DNA of 12,217 bases from an uncultured Alphaproteobacteria bacterium (GCA_913049615.1 CAJWZI010000022.1:1-12217), one strand, 5' to 3'. Shown: positions 1 to 6,306, counted from the first letter of the stretch. Notes: generated by a model not told the origin, from the sequence alone. Numbers and translations: made by a program.

Positions 1-452
1 GGCAAAAGCGCCACGGCCGTAACGATGATGCCTATCCCCCCCATCCACTGCAGCAGAGCGCGCCAAATCAGAATTCCCGGCGGAGCATTTTCAAGGTCTG
101 ATATGACTGTAGATCCAGTCGTGGTAATGCCCGACATGGCTTCAAAAAATGCGTCCGTATAAGAAAGGTCCAAATCAGCAAAAACGAAGGGTAAAGCGCC
201 GAACGCAGGCGTCGTGACCCAAACCGTCGTGGTCAAAACGAACGCTTGGCGAAGCAGCAGATTTTCGCCGCTGCCCCAGCAGGAGATGGCCAGGGCGGCA
301 CCGACGAAGCCAGTTAAGAACGCGGCCGCCAGAAATACCTGCCAATCGGGATGGCCTGCCCATGCATCCAGCAGGGCCGGCACCAACATCGCGACACCCA
401 GGATCAATAAAAGGACGCCGTTGACTAAGAAAACTGCCCGATACTCGCGCAT
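1..452 (-). CDS. trkH: TrkH family potassium uptake protein, N-terminal part (cut by window edge)
   Basis: Membrane subunit of a Trk/Ktr-type K+ uptake system, which conducts K+ across the inner membrane and normally works with a TrkA-type NAD-binding regulatory subunit (not in this window). I read 150 residues from the ATG at 450-452. A first hydrophobic helix lies at about residues 5-28, a second at about 38-57 and a third at about 68-92. The pore loop follows, with the selectivity-filter-like stretch GITTTGSTVI (about 108-117), then the TrkH-typical QWMGGIGII at about 135-143. Family members are about 480 residues, so roughly two thirds lies beyond position 1. No in-frame start exists upstream of this ATG before a stop. 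The gene begins 14 nt after the CoA-transferase stop on the same strand, so it is probably co-transcribed, although the functional link is unclear. The Shine-Dalgarno site is weak. Confidence 0.9.
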   Translation of the reverse strand, partial: MREYRAVFLVNGVLLLILGVAMLVPALLDAWAGHPDWQVFLAAAFLTGFVGAALAISCWGSGENLLLRQAFVLTTTVWVTTPAFGALPFVFADLDLSYTDAFFEAMSGITTTGSTVISDLENAPPGILIWRALLQWMGGIGIIVTAVALL

Positions 453-466
453 AGCGCCAAAGGGCC

Positions 467-1639
467 CTAGCGGACCGCACCGCCCGACATCAACGCGTCA
501 ATCCTGTCCCCAACGTAACCCAGACACTCCAGTATTTCTCGGCTGTGATGTCCCAATCCGGGCGCTTGTTGCCTCGGATCATCAGGATCTATGGGCTCGG
601 TACCTGGTATCTGCGGTATCGGAATTACACCCATGCCAGGCTGGGACATCATCTGAACAGCCCCCGTTGCCACGACGTGGATATCGTCCACCCAGTCGCC
701 ATGCTCAGCAACCGGTTGGCACAAAACGCCCGCCTCGCTCAGCTTTTCGGTCCACTCTTCCGCCGTGTGCCTCATCAATATGTCCTGTATGGTGGGTCCC
801 AGAGTGTCCATATGTGCCGCCCGACTTGCGAAAGTTCCGTAACGGGGATCCGAGGCCAAGGCGGGGGAGCCAAGGGCCTGGCACAGTTGCAAAAATTGGG
901 CCTCTTTTACCAGTGTAATAGCAATATAACCCTTTTGCGTAACGTAACTGCCGGCCGGGGCATTGTGGGTGCTTGGTATCCCGCCCTCCAGGTGATAATC
1001 CGCGATGCATGATGTCTGCAAGGCCGCCGCGGCCTGCATCAGATTGCAATCGATAAAGCGACCTTCTGACTGGTTCCGTTTGGCATACAGCGCTGAAGAC
1101 AGGGCCTGGAAAGCATAAAGGGCCGTGACACAATCCACGATGTAATGCCCTACGCGATGAGGAATGCCGTCTTGGCCGCGGTTAATGGACATCAGACCGG
1201 AAAACGATTGCAAAACGGTATCCGTGGCAGGCCGACCAGCATATGGACCCGTCTGACCAAATCCGCTGACCGATAAATATATGACCCCTGGATTGACCTC
1301 GTAGACATCGCCGTAGGCCAAGCCAAACTTGGCACATACGCCCGGGCGGAAACCCTCGATTAAGACATCGCAACGGCCAGCTAGATCCTTGGCCACGGCC
1401 AACCCATCCTCATTCTTTAAATCCAGAACGATGCTTTTCTTACCCCGGTTCGCGGCCATGGAGATTGATGACTGATCACCATAAACCTTGCCAAGGCCCC
1501 TCGCCCAGTCCCCTTCCGGCGGTTCAACCTTCGTGACATCGGCTCCATGCTGGGCCAACAGCTCGGCGCAATAAGGGCCTGCGAAACCTTGGCTCAAATC
1601 GAGAACCGACAGTCCCGCAAATGGTTTTTCATAGCTCAT
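467..1639 (-). CDS. CaiB/BaiF family (class III) CoA-transferase
   Basis: Class III CoA-transferases move CoA between carboxylic acids through aspartyl-CoA mixed-anhydride/thioester intermediates in the cytoplasm. The 390-residue length is normal for the family. The N-terminus (FAGLSVLDLSQGFAGPYCAELLAQHGADVTKVE, quoted in pieces: LSVLDLSQGFAGPY, then LLAQHGADVTKVEPP) is the standard CoA-binding Rossmann start. NRGKKSIVLDLK (64-75) and DVLIEGFRPG (91-100) are family hallmarks. The predicted catalytic aspartate is Asp169 in YIVDCVTALYA, the same number as the catalytic Asp of formyl-CoA transferase. The substrate cannot be read from the sequence: the family includes formyl-, succinyl-, carnitinyl-, mesaconyl- and racemase-type members. 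The gene lies 42 nt downstream of the radical SAM gene and 14 nt before trkH, all on the minus strand, which suggests one transcription unit. The start ATG (1637-1639) has no strong Shine-Dalgarno site. Confidence 0.93.
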   Translation of the reverse strand: MSYEKPFAGLSVLDLSQGFAGPYCAELLAQHGADVTKVEPPEGDWARGLGKVYGDQSSISMAANRGKKSIVLDLKNEDGLAVAKDLAGRCDVLIEGFRPGVCAKFGLAYGDVYEVNPGVIYLSVSGFGQTGPYAGRPATDTVLQSFSGLMSINRGQDGIPHRVGHYIVDCVTALYAFQALSSALYAKRNQSEGRFIDCNLMQAAAALQTSCIADYHLEGGIPSTHNAPAGSYVTQKGYIAITLVKEAQFLQLCQALGSPALASDPRYGTFASRAAHMDTLGPTIQDILMRHTAEEWTEKLSEAGVLCQPVAEHGDWVDDIHVVATGAVQMMSQPGMGVIPIPQIPGTEPIDPDDPRQQAPGLGHHSREILECLGYVGDRIDALMSGGAVR

Positions 1640-1681
1640 GAAGACCCATCATAGGCCTATCATATCATCCTGGTAATGGAT

Positions 1682-2641
1682 TTATGACGCGCTGCAGGAA
1701 CCACCCCCCAATACACAAAAGCGAGCGCAATGGGGATGGTTCAGCGACACAGGAGATTTGGACGCAGCCAGAGTTGGCCCCATTTTAAATCGCTCGTCAT
1801 AGGGCAACAACGTGCAAGGCATTACGGTCAGGCCCTGATCGTCTTTATGCTTGGCTACCATGCGCGATGTCGCGCACATCATAGCGTCGGGCGAAACATT
1901 CAGAATTTCCCAGCAGGCACTAGTTATTTCGGGAACATCTAAACTCTCATCCATCTCGGGGAATAAGACCAACTCAGCGGGATTGTCAGAGTTTACAGGA
2001 ATGGCGTGAGTTTTAAAGAAATTCGCATATCCCTGACGCAAACGGGTCTCGTCCTCGCCCGAAAGAGTGCGGCCCGCGATCGTGATGTTAAAACTGTTTT
2101 CGACCAGCCAAACCAGGCCTTCCATCATCCGGCGCCAAGCATGTTCGCCCCGCTCCAGTTCATGCACTTTAGGTGCGTAGTGATCCACCGAGACCCGCAG
2201 ACAGAGCTGATCGCCATAGCGCCACCGCAATGATAATAGTTCATCGGACAATTTCATCATTGGACGCATAGCGTTAGTCAAAATCAAAGCCCGATAGCCG
2301 CGGGCCAATGTATCGCCCACCATATTCAAGATTTCCGGATTCATAAAAGGTTCGCCACCGGTAAATCCAACCTCGCGCGCCTGCCAATCTGCCTGTAGTT
2401 CATCCAGCGTGCCCGCCACTTCAGCGGCAGTTAGATAGGACAATCGATCATTTGTAGGGCTTGATTCGATGTAACAGTTGCTGCAGGACAAATTGCACAA
2501 AGTACCAGTATTAAACCATAAGGTTTCCAACCGGTTCAGAGTTACGACGGCCCGAGACTCGCCATCCAATGTCCACTTGGGATCATTGAATTTTCTCTCA
2601 ACCAGGGCGTTCGAATGTTTCTCCGTTACGGCACTAGTCAT
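1682..2641 (-). CDS. radical SAM protein with C-terminal cysteine cluster, substrate unknown
   Basis: Radical SAM enzymes bind a [4Fe-4S] cluster through CxxxCxxC and cleave S-adenosylmethionine to a 5'-deoxyadenosyl radical. The motif is at Cys49, Cys53 and Cys56 (CNLSCSNC). The SAM-binding 'GGE' is present as FTGGEPF at 93-99, and LILTNA (119-124) and LRVSVDHY (148-155) fit later strands of the partial TIM barrel. Beyond the barrel there are further cysteines at 243, 256, 276, 305, 309 and 316. The last three (CARFCVLGGGSC) could ligate an auxiliary cluster, as in SPASM/twitch-type enzymes, but the arrangement is not a textbook SPASM. The protein has 319 residues. It is the first gene of the minus-strand run and is transcribed away from the tRNA. 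I do not recognise a named subfamily. No small precursor peptide, which would suggest RiPP maturation, is visible next to it. Confidence 0.88.
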   Translation of the reverse strand: MTSAVTEKHSNALVERKFNDPKWTLDGESRAVVTLNRLETLWFNTGTLCNLSCSNCYIESSPTNDRLSYLTAAEVAGTLDELQADWQAREVGFTGGEPFMNPEILNMVGDTLARGYRALILTNAMRPMMKLSDELLSLRWRYGDQLCLRVSVDHYAPKVHELERGEHAWRRMMEGLVWLVENSFNITIAGRTLSGEDETRLRQGYANFFKTHAIPVNSDNPAELVLFPEMDESLDVPEITSACWEILNVSPDAMMCATSRMVAKHKDDQGLTVMPCTLLPYDERFKMGPTLAASKSPVSLNHPHCARFCVLGGGSCSAS

Positions 2642-2769
2642 CTATGTAATTCCGTTTCACCAATTCGCAAAGCTATGCACAACCAGTCTTGCAGACAGTC
2701 CTCTGATGTCAACGAACCAAAACTACCCTCTCGCGTGACTGTGATTTTCTGTGTTAATTTTGTCGCTAT
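2642..2769. promoter_or_regulatory. divergent intergenic region, promoter not resolved
   Basis: This 128-nt gap separates the divergent radical SAM gene and tRNA-Gly, so at least one promoter on each strand should lie here. I looked for sigma70-like pairs towards the tRNA. GTGACT (2735-2740) and TTAATT (2754-2759) resemble -35 and -10 boxes but are only 13 nt apart, so I do not call them. No long inverted repeat, riboswitch or small gene is apparent. Confidence 0.3.
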
Positions 2770-2843
2770 GCGGGCGTAGCTCAATGGTAGAGCAGGAGCT
2801 TCCCAAGCTTAAGACGAGAGTTCGATTCTCTTCGCCCGCTCCA
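2770..2843 (+). tRNA. tRNA-Gly (anticodon CCC)
   Basis: A full cloverleaf can be folded by eye. The acceptor stem GCGGGCG (2770-2776) pairs with CGCCCGC (2833-2839). The D arm is GCTC...GAGC with an AATGGTA loop. The anticodon stem GGAGC/GCTTA holds the loop TTCCCAA, giving anticodon CCC, which reads GGG. Its outermost pair is a G-A mismatch and the next is G-T. The variable loop is 4 nt, and the T arm GAGAG-TTCGATT-CTCTT contains the TTCGA signature. The discriminator T and a genome-encoded CCA end the gene. It closely resembles bacterial tRNA-Gly(CCC) sequences. The dehydrogenase start codon follows only 24 nt later with no terminator in between, so the tRNA is probably processed out of a longer transcript. 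Confidence 0.95.
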
Positions 2844-2854
2844 AGCCACCAATT

Positions 2855-2858
2855 GGAG
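2855..2858 (+). promoter_or_regulatory. ribosome binding site of the D-2-hydroxyacid dehydrogenase
   Basis: GGAG lies 9 nt before the ATG at 2868. It fixes the start downstream of the tRNA and rules out an in-frame TTG at 2748-2750 or ATG/GTG at 2751, which would translate through the tRNA gene. Confidence 0.7.
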
Positions 2859-2867
2859 AACCCATAC

Positions 2868-3821
2868 ATGGCGAAATTAAAGGCGGTATTTCATTACGCC
2901 GCGAGCGCCGGTATCAAGGAGAGCTTGGCAACCGCCGAGAACGATTGGCTAACTATCGATATTTGTGATGAGGGCGACGACGATCGGCTTTTTCGGCTGA
3001 TAGCTGACGCGGATGTCTTATGGCATGTTCTACAGCCAGCAACAGCCGAGGTGATTGCGGCGGCGCCAAAACTACGGCTGATTCAGAAAATTGGGGTAGG
3101 CGTCAACACCATAAACCTTGAAGCTGCTCGTGCACGCAATATCACCGTTTGCAACATGCCGGGCACCAACAGCCAGGCAGTTGCCGAGGCGACTGTGATG
3201 CTAATGTTGTCAGCACTGCGTCGAGGCATGGCGTTCCATGACGCGACACGCCGGGGTAATGGCTGGTGCATGGATCCAAGCGTCTTTGATCAGATTGGAG
3301 AGATTTTGGGGCGTACTGTCGGTTTGATCGGCTACGGTGAAGTGGCACGTCGCACTGCCCCCGTAGTTGCTGCTCTGGGAGCACGGGTATTATACACGGC
3401 GACAGCTCCTAAGGATGACGCCGTCGGGGAATGGCGTGACCTGAAGTCACTGTTAGTGGAAAGCGACGTAATTTCACTTCATCTCCCGCTGACACCAGAA
3501 ACCGATAAGATAATTGATGCTGCGGCTTTCTCCATCATGAAGCCGGGCGCTGTTCTTGTGAACACTGCGCGCGGCGGCCTGGTGGATCAGTCAGCACTGT
3601 ATATGGCTCTCACTGAAGGCCGCCTATTGGCTGCCGGATTGGATGTATTTGCCGAGGAACCAATTAATGATGCAGAACCTTTGTTGGCCTTGGACAAAGT
3701 AGCGTTGATGCCCCACGTCGCCTGGTTGACGCCGGAAACCATCAACCGCAGTATCCATATCGCCGTTGAAAACAGCCGCAGGTTGATTGACGGCGGCGAA
3801 TTCATACACCGAGTAAGTTAA
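2868..3821 (+). CDS. D-2-hydroxyacid dehydrogenase, NAD(P)-binding
   Basis: This cytoplasmic oxidoreductase of the SerA/formate dehydrogenase-like family interconverts a D-2-hydroxy acid and its 2-oxo acid using NAD(P)H. It has 317 residues, typical of the short family members without an ACT domain. The substrate-binding half includes IGVGVNTINLEAA (75-87). The nucleotide-binding fold starts at GRTVGLIGYGEVA (148-160), where the third Gly of GxGxxG is Ala. The catalytic triad is visible: Arg235 (VNTARGGLVD), Glu264 (DVFAEEP) and His283 (MPHVAW). The C-terminal helix returns to the substrate domain. The start at 2868 is chosen by its GGAG site. The gene begins 24 nt after tRNA-Gly and ends 4 nt before the MaoC-like gene, so the three downstream enzymes look like an operon. 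Phosphoglycerate, glyoxylate/hydroxypyruvate or a more specialised 2-oxo acid are all possible substrates. Confidence 0.92.
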   Translation: MAKLKAVFHYAASAGIKESLATAENDWLTIDICDEGDDDRLFRLIADADVLWHVLQPATAEVIAAAPKLRLIQKIGVGVNTINLEAARARNITVCNMPGTNSQAVAEATVMLMLSALRRGMAFHDATRRGNGWCMDPSVFDQIGEILGRTVGLIGYGEVARRTAPVVAALGARVLYTATAPKDDAVGEWRDLKSLLVESDVISLHLPLTPETDKIIDAAAFSIMKPGAVLVNTARGGLVDQSALYMALTEGRLLAAGLDVFAEEPINDAEPLLALDKVALMPHVAWLTPETINRSIHIAVENSRRLIDGGEFIHRVS

Positions 3822-3825
3822 CAAC

Positions 3826-4308
3826 ATGATGGCTACGATTAACGAACAGCCTCCATTCTCCGCGCACGTCAATTTCGAGGATTTTATTCTGGGCGACCGG
3901 TTCGAGTACGGCGCATATGAAATGCAGCGGGACGAAATGGTTGCATTCGCTGAGAGGTTTGATCCAGAACCATTTCACCTCGATGGCGAGGCCGCCAAGG
4001 CAATGGGCTGGGATGACTTAATCGCATCGGGGCCCCATGTGTGCGCTGCATGGCGGCGCATGTCCAAGGATGCATTCGGTGCGACGGATGCCTTTGTCTC
4101 ACCTGGCTGGGATGCGATCCGTTGGCGCACACCGGTTCTTGTGGGTTACGTGCTAACCGTTACCTCGGAGGTCATCGAAGCACGACCTCTACAAAGCCGC
4201 CCAAACTTAGGGTACGTTGAATTCAACAACGAAATTCACAATCAATATGGCGATCTGACAACCACCATGGTTACCAAATGGATGATCTACCGCCGATCAA
4301 CCGATTGA
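3826..4308 (+). CDS. MaoC-like (hot-dog fold) dehydratase
   Basis: This 160-residue single hot-dog protein belongs to the MaoC/R-hydratase-like family, whose members add water to, or remove it from, enoyl-CoA or related thioesters. The active-site stretch is recognisable: FAERFDPEPFHLD (41-53) corresponds to the family's D-x-N-P-x-H hydratase motif, with Asp46 and His51 as candidate active-site residues, and is followed by LIASGPHVCAAW (65-76). The later strand GYVLTVTSEVIEARPLQSRP is typical of acyl-dehydratase relatives. Two adjacent ATGs (3826 and 3829) could start it, and neither has a strong Shine-Dalgarno site. The gene begins 4 nt after the dehydrogenase stop, which suggests translational coupling. 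Whether the substrate is a CoA thioester is not shown here: no acyl-CoA ligase or thiolase lies beside it, though a CoA-transferase is encoded on the opposite strand nearby. Confidence 0.87.
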   Translation: MMATINEQPPFSAHVNFEDFILGDRFEYGAYEMQRDEMVAFAERFDPEPFHLDGEAAKAMGWDDLIASGPHVCAAWRRMSKDAFGATDAFVSPGWDAIRWRTPVLVGYVLTVTSEVIEARPLQSRPNLGYVEFNNEIHNQYGDLTTTMVTKWMIYRRSTD

Positions 4309-4310
4309 AC

Positions 4311-4314
4311 GGAG
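4311..4314 (+). promoter_or_regulatory. ribosome binding site of the aldolase gene
   Basis: GGAG sits just after the MaoC-like stop codon (4306-4308) and 8 nt before the ATG at 4323. It favours 4323 over an upstream in-frame ATG at 4278 that lies inside the MaoC-like gene. Confidence 0.7.
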
Positions 4315-4322
4315 ATTCTCAT

Positions 4323-5360
4323 ATGATGTCACCACGAATTGATCTTTACAGCGACACCCACACAAAACCTACCCTCAAAATGCGTCAGGCGATGATGGAG
4401 GCGGAGGTCGGCGATGAACAACAATTCGAAGATCCAACTGTCAACAAATTGTGCGAGATGGTGGCAGCGTTGTTGGGGCAGGAAGCGGCTGTTTTCCTAC
4501 CCTCAGGGACCATGTGCAACCAGATTGCCTTCCGGGTGCATTGCCAGGCCGGCGACGAGATTATCCTGGATTACACGGCCCATCCCATAAATGCCGAGAG
4601 CGGTGGCCCATCGGCCTTAGCTGGAGCTCAGACACGAGCACTGCATACCAAATTGGGCATCTTCACCGCCGACCAGGTCCGGGAGGCTATCCGCCCGATC
4701 CGCCGGCACCTGCCCGTTAGTCGCGTGATCTCGATCGAGAACACCACCAACGCCGGTGGCGGCTCTGTCTGGCCCATCGAAGAAATCATTAGCGTCACAC
4801 AGGCAGCTAAGGAAAATGGTTTGTCGGCGCACATGGACGGTGCGAGGTTGATGAACGCAGTAGTAGAATCCGGCATCTCGGCAACGGAGTATGGTCGTAA
4901 TTTTGATAGCCTGTGGCTGGATTTATCCAAAGGGTTGGGTTGTCCAATTGGCGGTGTCTTAGCGGGCAGCACGGACTTCATCGAAAAGGCCTGGCGGTTC
5001 AAGCAGCAAATAGGGGGGGCCATGCGTCAGGCCGGCATCGTCGCAGCGGCGGGCATCTATGCACTAGAAAATCATGTGGATCGCCTAGCGGTGGATCATG
5101 AAAATGCTCGTGCATTTTGCAGGGAAATCGCTCAAATTCCCGGCATCAAGCTGATTTTTGATCATTGCCCGACAAATTTGGTGTTTTTTGACGTATCGGA
5201 AACGGGTATGGACGCAGCAACAGTGGCGGAAAAATTACTGGCCCATGACGTGCGAATTGGCGCCATGGGTCCCTACCGTATGCGGGCTGTCACCCATCTG
5301 GATATAAACTGGGAACAATTGTCCGAAGCGGCCGAAGCATTACGAAAGGTAGTCGCCTAG
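4323..5360 (+). CDS. threonine aldolase-type PLP enzyme (beta-eliminating lyase family)
   Basis: Fold-type I PLP enzyme of the low-specificity threonine aldolase family, which splits beta-hydroxy amino acids such as threonine or phenylserine into glycine and an aldehyde in the cytoplasm. The 345-residue length is normal. The N-terminal IDLYSDTHTKPT (6-17), VGDEQQFEDPTVNKL (29-43) and LPSGTMCNQIA (59-69) match the family. His87 in TAHPINAE is the usual active-site histidine. HMDGARLMNA (170-179) carries the PLP-contacting Asp and Arg, and Lys203 in DLSKGLGCPIGG is the Schiff-base lysine. ATG codons at 4323 and 4326 are both possible starts. The gene lies 14 nt after the MaoC-like gene. Its TAG stop shares the tetranucleotide CTAG with the stop of the convergent selW-like gene. 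L versus D or allo preference, and the aldehyde released, cannot be told from sequence. Confidence 0.9.
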   Translation: MMSPRIDLYSDTHTKPTLKMRQAMMEAEVGDEQQFEDPTVNKLCEMVAALLGQEAAVFLPSGTMCNQIAFRVHCQAGDEIILDYTAHPINAESGGPSALAGAQTRALHTKLGIFTADQVREAIRPIRRHLPVSRVISIENTTNAGGGSVWPIEEIISVTQAAKENGLSAHMDGARLMNAVVESGISATEYGRNFDSLWLDLSKGLGCPIGGVLAGSTDFIEKAWRFKQQIGGAMRQAGIVAAAGIYALENHVDRLAVDHENARAFCREIAQIPGIKLIFDHCPTNLVFFDVSETGMDAATVAEKLLAHDVRIGAMGPYRMRAVTHLDINWEQLSEAAEALRKVVA

Positions 5361-5569
5361 GTCAATTCGTCCAGTTCCACGTCGGTAGGAAAGCGGCCCA
5401 TCGCCTTTTTCGAATAAGCCAACCGGCCATCCACCGTTATTTCAAACTTACCACCATCAGAGGCGGTCAACGTCACTTCCGCGCCATGTTTCTCGGCGAT
5501 CCGGTCCCTCGCACGGAGGGCATTAGGTTCGTAGTTTCACTGCATGCAATATTCAATATTGATTTTCAT
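5357..5569 (-). CDS. selW: SelW-like (SelT/SelW/SelH, Rdx family) selenoprotein with in-frame UGA as selenocysteine
   Basis: Small thioredoxin-like redox protein, 70 residues if the in-frame TGA at 5537-5539 is read as selenocysteine. The translation starts MKINIEYCMQ, then U at residue 11, then NYEPNALRARD. This gives the family's CxxU redox motif (Cys8, Sec11) at the end of the first beta strand, followed by the conserved Arg-Ala pair (19-20). The second half, GGKFEITVDGRLAYSKK then GRFP (58-61), is the SelW signature. The true stop is TAG at 5357-5359. An AAGGA Shine-Dalgarno site precedes the ATG by 6 nt, and a SECIS-like hairpin lies just after the TGA. No ATG follows the TGA until codon 57, so routine gene callers would miss the gene or call it broken. 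It sits 11 nt downstream of the TerB/J-domain gene, probably in one operon. The alternative is a pseudogene with a nonsense mutation, but the exact position of the TGA and the intact remainder argue against that. The bacterial cellular role is unknown. Confidence 0.87.
5497..5531 (-). promoter_or_regulatory. candidate bacterial SECIS element in the selW-like mRNA
   Basis: Reading the minus strand, a perfect 5-bp stem CCCTC/GAGGG (5516-5520 with 5506-5510) closes a 5-nt loop CGTGC. The loop begins after 21 nt counted from the UGA, within the 16-37 nt range known for bacterial SECIS elements, and has G at its second position, as the bacterial consensus expects. A lower stem can form between CGAACC (5526-5531) and GGATCG (5497-5502), with one A-A mismatch, separated from the upper stem by an internal loop. 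Such an element would recruit SelB carrying Sec-tRNA to the UGA. The structure was folded by eye and no energy was calculated. Confidence 0.65.
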
Positions 5570-5575
5570 AATAGA

Positions 5576-5580
5576 TCCTT
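5576..5580 (-). promoter_or_regulatory. ribosome binding site of the selW-like gene
   Basis: Minus-strand AAGGA stands 6 nt before the ATG at 5567-5569 and directly after the TAG stop of the TerB/J-domain gene. A good site here supports translation from the ATG upstream of the in-frame TGA. Confidence 0.75.
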
Positions 5581-6306
5581 CTAGCCAAAACCACGCTGAC
5601 GACTGATGCGGTCGTAGGCATCGTTGATAGTAGCCAGTTTTTCCGTTGCCAGATCAATAAATTCTTGCGGCAATCCGCGCGCCATAGCTCGGTCAGGGTG
5701 ATTTTCCCGGATCAACGCCCGCCAAGTCCGCTTGATTTCCTCTTCGCTGGCATTTGGTTCTATACCCAAAATCGTATAGGGATCTGCCAGATCAGGTCCC
5801 AGATGATAAGCTCGTATACGGGAAAAACTTGCCTCGTTAAAACCAAATATTTCGGCTACCTTTTTCAAATAACCCAATTCTGCAGGGTGGATTACTTGAT
5901 CTGCTTTGGCGATGTGGAACAAACCATGCAGCAGATCCTCCAGAGTTTGCGTGGCTGGTTCGAATAAATTGGCGATCTGCGATGCATAGGCTTCGTAACC
6001 CGCTACATCCTTGCGGGCCTGGTTGAAAACACGTGAAACGTCCTTCATGTCCTCAGGAGGGACCTTAAATATCTGTTTGAATGCCTCCACCTCGTCTCGA
6101 GTAACCTGACCATCCGCCTTGGCCATCTTGGCACCGAGAGCAATCACGCCGATCGTGAAGGCAATCTGCTGGGTCCCGTCGGCATCGTCATTGGTGATTT
6201 GGCGAAAAGAATTCGCAGCCTGACTTGCAATGCCACCTAGTAGCGCCCCTAATGGGCCACCCAAGGCATCGCCGACACCACGTACTAATCTGCTCCAAAT
6301 GCTCAT
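5581..6306 (-). CDS. TerB-like and J-domain (DjlA-like) co-chaperone
   Basis: A 241-residue protein with two recognisable parts. Residues about 45-165 form a TerB-like all-helical domain, including GAKMAKADGQVTRDEVEAF (58-76) and a second acidic repeat, HIAKADQVIHPAEL (131-144). Residues about 175-240 are a J domain: DPYTILGIEPNASEEEIKRT, then the essential HPD at 203-205 in RENHPDR. J domains stimulate the ATPase of DnaK-type chaperones, and the TerB plus J layout is that of DjlA. The N-terminus (residues 10-30) is Gly- and Ala-rich with GxxxG-like spacing (LGGPLGALLGG), possibly a weak membrane-associating helix in place of the usual DjlA anchor. The gene heads a two-gene minus-strand unit with the selW-like gene 11 nt downstream, and is divergent from the hydantoinase gene. 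The Shine-Dalgarno site is poor. The client protein is unknown. Confidence 0.87.
   Translation of the reverse strand: MSIWSRLVRGVGDALGGPLGALLGGIASQAANSFRQITNDDADGTQQIAFTIGVIALGAKMAKADGQVTRDEVEAFKQIFKVPPEDMKDVSRVFNQARKDVAGYEAYASQIANLFEPATQTLEDLLHGLFHIAKADQVIHPAELGYLKKVAEIFGFNEASFSRIRAYHLGPDLADPYTILGIEPNASEEEIKRTWRALIRENHPDRAMARGLPQEFIDLATEKLATINDAYDRISRQRGFG

Noticed and set aside
214..918. A 234-codon plus-strand open frame.
   Set aside because: It is antisense to the clearly real TrkH and CoA-transferase genes and has the composition of a shadow frame rich in Pro, Arg and Ser, with no recognisable domain.
1651..1660. Perfect 10-bp palindrome ATAGGCCTAT 11 nt before the CoA-transferase start.
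   Set aside because: It lies inside a probable operon, has no second copy or extended arms, and a 10-bp palindrome can arise by chance in this length.
2751..2867. In-frame extension of the dehydrogenase upstream to position 2751, giving a 356-residue protein.
   Set aside because: The extension is the translation of the tRNA-Gly gene and its flanks. The family start and a GGAG site point to the ATG at 2868.
5390..5410. Hairpin-like AAAGCG...CGCCTTT followed by a run of T, as a possible plus-strand terminator for the aldolase gene.
   Set aside because: The stem is short, needs a bulge, and lies inside the selW-like coding region, so it is not reliable enough to call.
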